Shown: positions 16,824 through 24,235 of the stretch, in pieces
Layout: every line of letters begins with the position of its first letter
Numbering within the stretch: the stretch's first letter is position 1
NCBI RefSeq assembly: GCF_023806635.1
Contig: NZ_JAMTDQ010000023.1
Coordinates: 1-64,000, forward strand
Length of the DNA stretch: 64,000 bases
Reading direction: 5' to 3'
Origin: Accumulibacter sp.
Lineage (GTDB): Bacteria > Pseudomonadota > Gammaproteobacteria > Burkholderiales > Rhodocyclaceae
Notes under the pieces: generated by a model
Seen by the model: only the letters and a program-made list of their open reading frames with translations
Databases searched by the model: none
What the model was told of the DNA's origin: nothing
Translations under genes and position numbers: made by a program

Positions 16824-18104
16824 ATGTTCTCGCATATTCAGACGCGTCATTTCCGCAGCCTCAAGGCCGTCGATCAACGACTGGCCTCGATGCAGGCTTT
16901 GGTTGGCCCGAACGCCAGCGGCAAGACGACGTTTCTCGATGTCATCGGCTTGCTCAGCGATCTGGTCCGTCGCCGAGGCAACGTCCGTGAGACCATACTG
17001 TCGCGCAGCGCCAGCTTTCACCAATTGATCTGGCAGGGGCCGGGTGAGGACTCGCGGCAACGCGCAGCCTTCCAGCTTGCCGTCGAGGCACCCATACCCG
17101 CTGCCGTTCGTCTCCGCATGGCCGAGGACAAGCGCCGGTATACGCTGGTACGGTACGAGCTGGAGATTGGGCTGGACGTCGCAAGCAATGAACTGGGGCT
17201 CAACCACGAGACCCTCTGGTTGCGCACACCCGACGAAGAGCGGCGGCCGCTGCAGCGCGACATGTTCCCGCTGGTGCCCGTCGACGCGCCGACGATCCTC
17301 GTGGCCAAGGGGCGACCGGAGTGCAAGGTGGTGATGAAAAAGACGCCCGGAGGCAACGACAACTATTACACGGAGGGAGCGAAGTCCTACGCACCCTCGT
17401 TTCGCCTGGGGCGCAGCAAACTGGCGCTGGCGCACATTCCGGCTGACGAGGCGAGCTTTCCAGTCAGTTCCTGGTTTCGGGACCTGCTCGAAACAGGCGT
17501 GCGCAAGGTGGTGCTCAACAGCCAGATCATTCGTCAACCGAGCCCGCCAGGACTGGGCCTCGAGTTCCAGACCAACGGCTCCAACCTGCCATGGGTGATC
17601 GCCGAACTGCGCCGCGAGCCGCAGCGCTTTGCGGATTGGTTGGAGCACGTGCGTACGGCGCTCGAAGACATTGTCGACATCGATACGGTCGAGCGCCAGG
17701 AGGATCGGCACCGCTACCTGGTCATCAAGTACGCCAATGGTGCGGAGGTCCCTTCGTGGCTGGCTTCCGACGGTACGCTGCGGCTCTTGGCCTTGACGAT
17801 TCCAGCGTACCTGAAGGATCTCGATGGTGTCTTCCTGATCGAGGAACCGGAAAACGGCATACACCCGCGCGCCATCGAGACCGTCATCCAGTCACTGTCG
17901 TCGATCTACGATGGCCAGATGCTGATTGCCACGCACAGTCCTGTCGCACTGAACATGCTCGACCCGGCACAGGTCCTTTGCTTCGCCAAGGACCGGTCGG
18001 GAGCGACGGATATCGTTGCCGGCGACCGTCATCCGGCCCTGCAGCAATGGAAGCAGGGGCAACCGGACCTCGGAGTGTTGTTTGCTGCCGGTATTCTGAG
18101 CTGA
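16824..18104 (+). CDS. AAA family (RecF/OLD-like) ATPase, probable defence ATPase
   Basis: This 426-residue SMC/OLD-superfamily ATPase has Walker A GPNASGKT (28-35), a signature-like SDGTLRLLAL (315-324), Walker B VFLIEEPENG (336-345) and the switch His in ATHSPVALN (369-377). There is no nuclease or TOPRIM domain fused to it. Stand-alone ATPases of this type are usually encoded with a small partner protein and act in anti-phage or plasmid defence. Here the partner begins inside the stop codon (TGATG). The start was placed at the first Met before the FRSLK motif. Its precise system is unknown. Confidence 0.85.
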   Translation: MFSHIQTRHFRSLKAVDQRLASMQALVGPNASGKTTFLDVIGLLSDLVRRRGNVRETILSRSASFHQLIWQGPGEDSRQRAAFQLAVEAPIPAAVRLRMAEDKRRYTLVRYELEIGLDVASNELGLNHETLWLRTPDEERRPLQRDMFPLVPVDAPTILVAKGRPECKVVMKKTPGGNDNYYTEGAKSYAPSFRLGRSKLALAHIPADEASFPVSSWFRDLLETGVRKVVLNSQIIRQPSPPGLGLEFQTNGSNLPWVIAELRREPQRFADWLEHVRTALEDIVDIDTVERQEDRHRYLVIKYANGAEVPSWLASDGTLRLLALTIPAYLKDLDGVFLIEEPENGIHPRAIETVIQSLSSIYDGQMLIATHSPVALNMLDPAQVLCFAKDRSGATDIVAGDRHPALQQWKQGQPDLGVLFAAGILS

Positions 18105-18511
18105 TGCTGGATTTTCAGGGCTGTGGGCAGGAACACGAGACCCCACTGAACCTGGAAGCCAGTCTGGACGAGCAAGTGCAGCGCGTGTGGGGCGCGCGCG
18201 CCAAGGTGATCGTGATCTCGCCGGAAGTCGATATCTGGCTGTGGGGAGCCGACAACGCACTGCACGAAGTTCTGCAATGGCGGAAGGCCACCCCAATTCG
18301 CGACTGGCTGCATGCCCAGGGCTTTGATTTCGATGTCCAAGGCAAGCCGCGGCAACCGAAAGAGGCGATGGAAGCGGTTTGTCGCGAACAAAGGCTGCCC
18401 CGCTCTTCGGCCATCTACGAAAAGATCACCGGTCGCATCAGCCTTCAGCATTGCACCGATCCAACGTTCCAACGCTTGCGGAGGCAACTCCTTGGCTGGT
18501 TCGGGCACTGA
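18104..18511 (+). CDS. Small partner of the AAA ATPase, DUF4276-like
   Basis: This 135-residue protein is translationally coupled to the ATPase (TGATG overlap). It contains KVIVISPEVDIWLWGAD (about 34-50), GKPRQPKEAMEAVCR (about 80-94) and ISLQHCTDPTFQRLRRQL (about 113-130). The order of an acidic W-rich motif, PKEA and a final CTDPxF-LR motif resembles the C-terminal half of the DUF4276 and related TOPRIM-like partners of AAA defence ATPases. An N-terminal part of such proteins would have to lie within the ATPase gene, so this one is either short or truncated. Function is inferred from context. Confidence 0.65.
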   Translation: MLDFQGCGQEHETPLNLEASLDEQVQRVWGARAKVIVISPEVDIWLWGADNALHEVLQWRKATPIRDWLHAQGFDFDVQGKPRQPKEAMEAVCREQRLPRSSAIYEKITGRISLQHCTDPTFQRLRRQLLGWFGH

Positions 18512-18565
18512 TTTCAACCGGCCTTGGCGTTGGTCTGTCCGCCCACCTCGGATCGCCATTCACCA

Positions 18566-18694
18566 ATGCAGACCGAGCGCAACAACCGCCAAGAACGGAT
18601 CGACCGCCAACTCGGGCGCGCCGGATGGGCGTTTGACAGCCGGCGTCTGATCACCGAAAAGAACGCCAGGCAATGGCGGCGGAAAGGGCCGTGA
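18566..18694 (+). CDS. Tiny ORF resembling the start of a restriction-type protein
   Basis: 42 residues from ATG 18566: it includes NRQERIDRQLGRAGWAFDS and ends soon after. The pattern of a polar helix followed by L-RAGW is reminiscent of the N-terminus of type I restriction R subunits and related helicase-nucleases. Everything after about 40 residues is missing. It is probably the stump of a lost gene. A chance frame cannot be excluded. Confidence 0.25.
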   Translation: MQTERNNRQERIDRQLGRAGWAFDSRRLITEKNARQWRRKGP

Positions 18695-18713
18695 TGGCAG
18701 CCGGTCCACGTGC

Positions 18714-19301
18714 CTAGTATTCCACCCCCGGCATTGCCCGGATTCCCGCCCGGAAGGCATGCTTCTCCATGTTCATCTCGGTCACCGTGTCGGCGATCTC
18801 GCGCAGCGCCGCCGGCGCGCCGCGGCCGGTGACGATCACGTGCTGCAGCGGCGGCCGCGCCCGCAGCGCGGCGATCACTTCCGGCAACGGCAGCCAGTCG
18901 TACTTGAAGGCGTAGGTCAGTTCGTCGAGGATGACGAGGTCGATGCCGGGGTCGTCGAGGTGCGTGCGGGCAACCTGCCAGGCGGCAGCGGCGGCACGCG
19001 CGTCGCGTTCGCGATCCTGCGTCTCCCAGGTGAAGCCCTCGCCGCCGACGTGCCAGGCGACGCTGGCGTGGCCGCGGAAGAAGGCTTCCTCGCCGGTGTC
19101 CGATCGGCCCTTGACGAACTGGACGACGGCGGCGCGCAGGCCGTGTCCGAGCGCGCGCGCGAGGACGCCGAAGGCGGCGCTCGACTTGCCCTTGCCGTTG
19201 CCGGTATTGAGCAGCAGGATGCCGCGCTCGTGCCGTGCGGACTCGATCCGGCCGCGCACGATGGCCTGCTTCTTCTGCATCCGTTCCTCATGCGTCGGCA
19301 T
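18714..19301 (-). CDS. cobO: Cob(I)yrinic acid a,c-diamide adenosyltransferase
   Basis: CobO/BtuR adenosylates the cobalt of corrinoids using ATP. The 195-residue protein shows the P-loop NTGNGKGKSSAAFG (32-45), VQFVKG (about 60-65), DLVILDELTYAFKYDWL (about 120-136) and the family ending MNMEKHAFRAGIRAMPGVEY. It is full length. It overlaps cobD by 14 nt and is the last gene of a riboswitch-controlled bluB-cobD-cobO operon. A divergent relict of its tail lies at 16343-16414. Confidence 0.95.
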   Translation of the reverse strand: MPTHEERMQKKQAIVRGRIESARHERGILLLNTGNGKGKSSAAFGVLARALGHGLRAAVVQFVKGRSDTGEEAFFRGHASVAWHVGGEGFTWETQDRERDARAAAAAWQVARTHLDDPGIDLVILDELTYAFKYDWLPLPEVIAALRARPPLQHVIVTGRGAPAALREIADTVTEMNMEKHAFRAGIRAMPGVEY

Positions 19302-20361
19302 GCATCGCTCCTGGCCGGGTCACGGCGGCCTGCTGCGGCAGCGACTGCAGCGCGGCGTGCAGCCGCTGCCAGTCGTCCTCGCTGCCCGGCAGTCCGAAGC
19401 GCAGCAGGCCGTGCTCGGCGAACAGCCGCGTCAGGATGCCGCGGCGTGCCAGGTGGTCGTGGATCTGCGCGCTGTCGGCGCCGCACAGTGTTGCGAAGAG
19501 CGCCGTGCCGCGGACCTCGCCATGCGCTGCCAGCAGCCCGCGCAGGCGCTCGCCGGCGGCGAGCAGGCGGTGACGCGCCGCCTGCTGCCAGTCGAGGTCG
19601 GCCAGCGCCCGGCGCGCGACGCTCCGCGCCGGGCCGGAAACGGTCCACGGGCCGAGTTCGGTGCGCATGCGTCGCAGCAGGTCGGCTGCCGCGAAGACGA
19701 AGCCGACGCGCGCGCCGGCGAGACCGAAGAACTTGCCGAGTGAGCGCAGGACGATCAGCCGCGGCGCCGCCGCCGTGCCGGCGAGATCGGTGACGCTGTC
19801 GGCGGGAGTCGGGTCGATGAAGGCCTCGTCGACGATCAGCCAGCCACCGCGGCGGTTGAGTTCGCCGGCCGCGTCGAGCAGCGCCGCGCGCGTATGGGCG
19901 GTCGCGGTCGGGTTGTTCGGGTTGCACAGCAGGACGTAGGGGGTGGCGGCCGTGAGCGCCCGCGGCAGGCTGCCCTCGATCAGGCGCACGCGGTGGCCGG
20001 CGTTCCGCCAGCAGTGCGGATGTTCGGCGTAGAGCGGCGACAGGCAGGCGACGGCAGCGCGTGGCAGCAATGCTGGCAGGAGCTGGATCGCCGCCTGCGA
20101 GCCGGCGACCGGCAGCAGGCCGGGGTTGCCGTAGAGGCTGGCGGCGGCGGCTTCGAGTCCGTCGTCGTCTTCCGGCAGCCGCTGCCAGACGCTCGCCGGC
20201 AGCGGCGGGACCGGCCAGGGGTCGGGGTTGATGCCGGTCGACAGGTCGAGCCACGCCGCCGGTGGAGTGCCGTAGTGCGCCGCCGCGGCGCGCAGGCGGC
20301 CGCCGTGCTCAAGCATTGGCGCCGCCGGCAGGCGCGCGGGCCGGGTCGCCGGCGTGTCCAC
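19288..20361 (-). CDS. cobD: Threonine-phosphate decarboxylase
   Basis: This PLP aminotransferase-fold enzyme (CobD in Salmonella, CobC in Pseudomonas) makes (R)-1-aminopropan-2-yl phosphate, the linker of the cobalamin nucleotide loop. In 357 residues the N-terminus has HGGRLRAAAAHYG and DLSTGINP (39-46). CNPNNPTA (146-153) binds the cofactor, IVDEAF (176-181) follows, and the Schiff-base Lys is K210 in RSLGKFFGLAG. It is GC-rich even for this window. It lies between bluB and cobO. Confidence 0.92.
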   Translation of the reverse strand: MDTPATRPARLPAAPMLEHGGRLRAAAAHYGTPPAAWLDLSTGINPDPWPVPPLPASVWQRLPEDDDGLEAAAASLYGNPGLLPVAGSQAAIQLLPALLPRAAVACLSPLYAEHPHCWRNAGHRVRLIEGSLPRALTAATPYVLLCNPNNPTATAHTRAALLDAAGELNRRGGWLIVDEAFIDPTPADSVTDLAGTAAAPRLIVLRSLGKFFGLAGARVGFVFAAADLLRRMRTELGPWTVSGPARSVARRALADLDWQQAARHRLLAAGERLRGLLAAHGEVRGTALFATLCGADSAQIHDHLARRGILTRLFAEHGLLRFGLPGSEDDWQRLHAALQSLPQQAAVTRPGAMHADA

Positions 20362-20379
20362 GCCCAGTCCGGCGCTGCT

Positions 20380-21138
20380 TCATGCCGCCTGCCGCTGCAG
20401 CCGTTGCAGGCCGTCCTGCAGGCTGCTGACGGTTGCCGTCAGGGCCGCGTCGGGCGGCGTCCCCGTGGTGCTCCCCCACTGCTCGTAGTGGAGCAGTTCG
20501 GCGAGCGGCAGGCGCGGCAGCCAGCCGCAGCTCTCGAGTTCCGGCCGCTCGTTGAAGTGGCTGACCCAGCCGATGCACAGGTAGGCGATCGGCACGATGT
20601 CGTGCGGGATGCCGAGGGCGTCCTGCAGCGCCCGCTGCTCGAAGATGCTCACCCAGCCGACGCCGAGACCTTCGGCGCGCGCCGCGAGCCACAGGTTCTG
20701 GACGGCGCAGACGCTGCTGTAGAGGTCCATGCTGAGCATGTGCGTGCGGCCGAGGACGACCGGCCCGCTGCGCGAGCGGTCGCAGGTGATGCACAGGTTG
20801 ATCGGCGATTCGAGGATTCCCTGCAGCTTCATGCGGCTGTAGAGCGCGCGCTTCTCGTCCGGGAAGAGCCTTTCGGCCTCGGCATTGGCGGCGCGGAAGA
20901 CGTCGTGCACGCGCTGCTTGACCGCCGGCGAGCGGACGACGAGGAAGTTCCACGGCTGCATGAAGCCGACCGACGGCGCGTGGTGCGCCGCCAGCAGGAC
21001 GCGACCGAGGACGTCGTCGGCGACCGGGTCGGGAAGAAACTGGCCGCGCACGTCGCGGCGGCTGTAGATCGCCTGATAGACCGCTGCGCGGTCGGTGTCG
21101 GAGAAGGCGTGCGCCGCAGGCGCGCCCGGGTTTTCCAT
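20380..21138 (-). CDS. bluB: 5,6-dimethylbenzimidazole synthase
   Basis: BluB cannibalises FMNH2 with oxygen to make DMB, the lower ligand of B12. The 252-residue nitroreductase-fold protein shows AIYSRRDVRGQFLPDPV (about 23-39), HHAPSVGFMQPWNFLVV (about 52-68) and LWLAARAEGLGVGWVSIFE, all typical of BluB rather than other nitroreductases. An AAGGGGA ribosome site precedes the ATG. It is first in the operon, 57 nt below a cobalamin riboswitch. Presence of BluB implies the cell makes DMB aerobically. Confidence 0.93.
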   Translation of the reverse strand: MENPGAPAAHAFSDTDRAAVYQAIYSRRDVRGQFLPDPVADDVLGRVLLAAHHAPSVGFMQPWNFLVVRSPAVKQRVHDVFRAANAEAERLFPDEKRALYSRMKLQGILESPINLCITCDRSRSGPVVLGRTHMLSMDLYSSVCAVQNLWLAARAEGLGVGWVSIFEQRALQDALGIPHDIVPIAYLCIGWVSHFNERPELESCGWLPRLPLAELLHYEQWGSTTGTPPDAALTATVSSLQDGLQRLQRQAA

Positions 21139-21195
21139 CGATTCCCCTTCTGGAAAGACTGTGCGGCTGCCTGGCCGGGCAGCGTCCGTTCGTCT

Positions 21196-21352
21196 CCTGG
21201 CCGGTCTTCTGACTCGGATTCACCCGTGCGATGCGCCTTCCCGACTCGCGTCAGTGGCCAATGCATCGCCCGTCTTCCTCACAGCGCTGGGCACGTGGCG
21301 GACTTGCACCGCCTTCCCGATTCTCCGCGCGGCGTTGCCGGGCGGCACCTGG
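21196..21352 (-). promoter_or_regulatory. Cobalamin riboswitch
   Basis: Read on the minus strand it runs from CCAGGTGCC through GGGAAGGCGGTGCAAGTCCG, the AGCGCTGTGAGGAAGACG region and the B12-box core GCCACTG. It ends in GTGAATCCGAGTCAGAAGAC and CGGCC. These are the conserved blocks of the AdoCbl riboswitch in the right order. It ends 57 nt before bluB and should repress bluB-cobD-cobO when cobalamin is abundant, probably by hiding the ribosome site. Confidence 0.93.
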
Positions 21353-21581
21353 AGACTCCCGCCCGGATCAGCCCGGGCGACCGTGATGGTGCCACAAGCG
21401 GCGGATTTTTTCATCCGTCGCGGGGTTGGTCCGCGGGCGATGCGCCGCCTGGCCGTACGGTGCGGTTTCGCAGGGTCATCCGGTGCCTGCATCCGGACGC
21501 CGCCGGTGTGCGTATCAAGCGGTGCAGCGGCCACGCAGCGGGCGTTGTCGCCAGCGCACAGACCAAACGGAGGATCCAGCC

Positions 21582-22406
21582 ATGTCGCACAACGTTCCGG
21601 CGAAAGCCGCTTCGCTCGCACCACTCCTGCTCCTCGCCACGCTCGCACAGCCGGCGCAGGCAGCAATGAACCTGACGCTGCAGCCGGACGAAGCGGCCAG
21701 CCAGGACGTCTTCGTCTATGAGTTCGCGGTTCCCGGTGCCTTCGGCATCGCCACCGCCGCGCGCGTCACCAACCTCGACAGCCAGACGCTGAACAGCCTC
21801 GTCCCCCTGCCGGCGGTGCCCTTCGGCAATTTCCTCGGCAGCAGCAACACCGTACCGCTGATCGGTGCGCAGGGCGAAAGCCGGGCGCACGACACGCGCT
21901 CGCTGCTGCGTTTCGATCCGGGCGGGCTCGGCATCACCGCCGGGCAGGTGGTCAGCGCCAGCCTGAGGCTCTTCGCACTGCCCGGTCTGCCGCCGTTCGA
22001 CAATCCGACGCCGGCACAAGCGATCACCACCGACCTGCACCGCGTGACCGAGAGCTGGAGCGAGACCGGCGTCACCTGGGAGACGCAGCCGGCGGTCTCC
22101 GGGCCAGTGACTTCGGTGACGCAGGATGGCGTGAACCAGTGGGTTTCCTTCGACGTCACCGCTCTGGTTCGCGACTGGCTCGCCGATCCGGCCGGCAACT
22201 TCGGTGTCGAGCTGCGGCAACCGGATATCGTCATGGCTGCCTCCGGCAAGCCGCTCGCCTCGCTTTACGCGTCTTCCGCGTGGGCCGATGCCGGGTTGCG
22301 GCCGATGCTCGAGATCTCGGCGGTTCCCGAGCCCTCCACTCCGGTGCTGCTGGCGGGTGGCCTCGGGCTGTTTGGCTGGGTGAAGCGGCGCAGGCGGCAG
22401 GCCTGA
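21582..22406 (+). CDS. PEP-CTERM protein with DNRLRE-like domain
   Basis: This 274-residue secreted protein has a signal peptide (about 1-28, cleaved after AQPAQA) and a beta-rich body. The body contains RSLLRFDPGGL, SASLRLFAL, TESWSETGVTWETQP and VSFDVTALVRDWL, the hallmark strings of DNRLRE/disaggregatase-related carbohydrate-binding domains. It ends with PEP-CTERM: VPEPSTPVLLAGG, a helix, then KRRRRQA. A strong ribosome site (ACGGAGGA) lies 8 nt before the ATG. It probably sits in or on the exopolysaccharide matrix after exosortase processing. Confidence 0.88.
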   Translation: MSHNVPAKAASLAPLLLLATLAQPAQAAMNLTLQPDEAASQDVFVYEFAVPGAFGIATAARVTNLDSQTLNSLVPLPAVPFGNFLGSSNTVPLIGAQGESRAHDTRSLLRFDPGGLGITAGQVVSASLRLFALPGLPPFDNPTPAQAITTDLHRVTESWSETGVTWETQPAVSGPVTSVTQDGVNQWVSFDVTALVRDWLADPAGNFGVELRQPDIVMAASGKPLASLYASSAWADAGLRPMLEISAVPEPSTPVLLAGGLGLFGWVKRRRRQA

Positions 22407-22488
22407 AGCGGCCTGCCGGTGGTGGCATCCTGCCGGCGAGCGGCGGCGTGGCCGATTTGGGGCATTTCGCCGATCGACGGTGGCGGGG

Positions 22489-22523
22489 CGGAAACGAAAC
22501 GGGCAGAGCCGTCACTCTGCCCG
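22489..22523 (-). terminator. Rho-independent-like terminator
   Basis: CGGGCAGAG (22500-22508) pairs with CTCTGCCCG (22515-22523) around a 6-nt loop. On the minus strand it is followed by GTTTCGTTTC, a broken T tract. It lies 34 nt after the stop of the haem-domain cytochrome gene and, being a near-symmetrical hairpin, may also stop the facing PEP-CTERM transcript. Confidence 0.6.
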
Positions 22524-22557
22524 CCGCCGGGAAGCCTCCCGGCCAGTTGCCCTGCGC

Positions 22558-23397
22558 TTACTGCTTGGCGGCCTTGATGTCGCCGTCGGCGCCGACGCCG
22601 AGCGTGTAGCCCATCGAGACGTGGTGGAAGCGGCCGATCGCGTGGTCGCTGTGGATGGCGACGCCGATCGGCGTTGCCTTGCCCTCGGCGAGCGTGCCGT
22701 TGAGCTTGCGCGTGAAGGTGACGGTGTAGGTGTCACCGCTCTTGCTGCCCTCGGCCTTGACGCCGGCGCTGCCGCCTTCCATGCTGCGCTTGTCGGTCAC
22801 CGAGCCGTCAGCCGCCTTGGCGCCCTTGGCGCTCTTCCACTGCATCAGCTCGTAGGCGCCGTCCTTGGTGTATTTGGTCTTCTTGTCGTCGGCGCCGGGC
22901 ATCGTCCGCGCGTCGCCGTGGCAGCTGGCCCAGCAGCCGACCTGCGCGCCCTGGCTGACCTTGTCGTTGGCGAAGAGGACGGTCGCCTTGACCTCGTTCT
23001 CCTTGTCGGCCGGGTCGACGCCGCCGCCGGGTGCCTTGAAGGTCAGCCGGACGTAGAGGTTGTCCTTGTCGTAGGCAGTCTGCACGGCGACCGGGAAATT
23101 CATCGTCTTCGGCGCGCCCTTGGGCTCCAGATCCTTACCGGCGAGGCGCTTCATGTCGAAATTGAGGCCGCCCTTCTCCTCATGGCAGCCGACGCAGCTC
23201 TCGCCCTTGTTGAGGCCGGTGCGGCCGCTGTGGTCGGACTTCTTCATGATCCATTCGATCGGCGTCACGCCGGCGTGGAACACCTGGATGTCGCGCTTGG
23301 GAACCTTGCTCCAGTCGGGAGCGGCAGCCTGCGCGAGCTGCGGACCAAGGGCCAGCAGGGCGCCGAAGAGGGCCAGTGAAACGCTCGTTCTTTTCAT
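22558..23397 (-). CDS. Periplasmic haem-binding cytochrome (EBDH/DMSO-reductase-like haem domain)
   Basis: This 279-residue protein has a signal peptide (about 1-25). It carries one classical CXXCH (CVGCH, in NKGESCVGCHEEKGG) and one CX3CH (CWASCH, in VGCWASCHGDAR). The body, with TAYDKDNLYVRLTFKA and VAIHSDHAIGRFHHVS, matches the cytochrome c-552/DMSO reductase-like haem-binding domain, as in the gamma subunits of ethylbenzene dehydrogenase. It lies 108 nt downstream of a NapC/NirT-type gene, the likely quinol-side donor. The start has GGAG 6 nt upstream. Electron acceptor unknown. Confidence 0.8.
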   Translation of the reverse strand: MKRTSVSLALFGALLALGPQLAQAAAPDWSKVPKRDIQVFHAGVTPIEWIMKKSDHSGRTGLNKGESCVGCHEEKGGLNFDMKRLAGKDLEPKGAPKTMNFPVAVQTAYDKDNLYVRLTFKAPGGGVDPADKENEVKATVLFANDKVSQGAQVGCWASCHGDARTMPGADDKKTKYTKDGAYELMQWKSAKGAKAADGSVTDKRSMEGGSAGVKAEGSKSGDTYTVTFTRKLNGTLAEGKATPIGVAIHSDHAIGRFHHVSMGYTLGVGADGDIKAAKQ

Positions 23398-23505
23398 TTC
23401 GGACTCCACTCAAGGGTTGATGCGGTTGGTACGTGTCAGCGGCCAGGCGACGTCGATCGAACGTCCATGGCCGCGCCTGGGGCAAGGATGCTGCGGGGAA
23501 GGTGG

Positions 23506-24093
23506 TTACTCGTCGTCCTCTTCCGGCATGTTCTTCGGTTTCGAGTGCGCGATTCCCTTGTGGCAGTCGATGCAGGTCTTCTTGTCTTCCTGACCGATCT
23601 TGTGCATCTTGGAAGCACGCGCCTTCTGTTTCTCGATGTCCATCGCCGAGAAGGAGTGGCAGTTGCGGCATTCGCGAGAGTCGCTCGCCTTCATCCGGTT
23701 CCACTCGTTGGTCGCCAGCTCGAGCCGCTTGGCGTCGAACTTCTCGGGCGTCGAAATGGTGCCCATGACCTTGCCGTACAGCTCCTTGCTGGCGGCGATC
23801 TTGCGCATCATCTTGTGCCCCCAGTCCTTCGGCACGTGGCAGTCGGAGCAGTAGGCGCGCACGCCGGTGCGGTTGCTGTAGTGAATCGTCTTCTTGTACT
23901 CCTGGTACACGTTGTCCTTCATCTCGTGACAGCCGATGCAGAACTCGAGTGTGTTGGTCGCTTCCATCGCCGTGTTGAAGCCGCCCCAGAAGAAGATGCC
24001 GGCGAAGAAGCCGACCGACAGCAGCGCCAGCAGCGAGTACTTCGTGCTGGGGCGTTTGAGGCGGGCCCAGAACCCTGAGCTGTTATCGGTCAC
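23506..24093 (-). CDS. NapC/NirT-family tetrahaem cytochrome c
   Basis: This 195-residue inner-membrane quinol dehydrogenase has one N-terminal anchor helix (about 19-38) and four haem sites: CIGCH, CSDCH, CRNCH and CIDCH. The spacing and anchor match NapC/NirT/CymA proteins, which pass electrons from quinol to periplasmic reductases. The GTG start is supported by a GGGAGG ribosome site 7-8 nt upstream. The partner is the haem-domain cytochrome just downstream. The ccm genes that would mature both lie immediately upstream. The terminal reductase is not in the window. Confidence 0.9.
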   Translation of the reverse strand: MTDNSSGFWARLKRPSTKYSLLALLSVGFFAGIFFWGGFNTAMEATNTLEFCIGCHEMKDNVYQEYKKTIHYSNRTGVRAYCSDCHVPKDWGHKMMRKIAASKELYGKVMGTISTPEKFDAKRLELATNEWNRMKASDSRECRNCHSFSAMDIEKQKARASKMHKIGQEDKKTCIDCHKGIAHSKPKNMPEEDDE

Positions 24094-24176
24094 GCGACTA
24101 CCTCCCTGTCATTGTCATGCCGTCGGTCACCTGCCGAGGCTGCCCGAAGTCTAGCGGATGGGGCAGCGGCGACGGT

Positions 24177-24190
24177 TTGATCTAGGTTAA
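24177..24190. promoter_or_regulatory. Weak FNR/Dnr-type box
   Basis: TTGATCTAGGTTAA matches 8 of 10 positions of the FNR consensus TTGAT-N4-ATCAA. It lies 84 nt upstream of the NapC-type gene in an AT-rich gap. A Crp/Fnr-family regulator is encoded at 45965. Its use is inference. Confidence 0.35.
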
Positions 24191-24199
24191 CAAATGCAG

Positions 24200-24226
24200 G
24201 AAAGGGCGGCCCGCGTCAGGGCCGCC
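24200..24226 (-). terminator. Terminator hairpin after ccmI
   Basis: GGCGGCCC and GGGCCGCC form an 8-bp GC stem with a 6-nt loop directly after the ccmI stop. On the minus strand it is followed by CTTTCC, a poor T tract. It probably separates the ccm operon from the NapC gene. Confidence 0.45.
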
Positions 24227-24235
24227 GGCGGCCTC

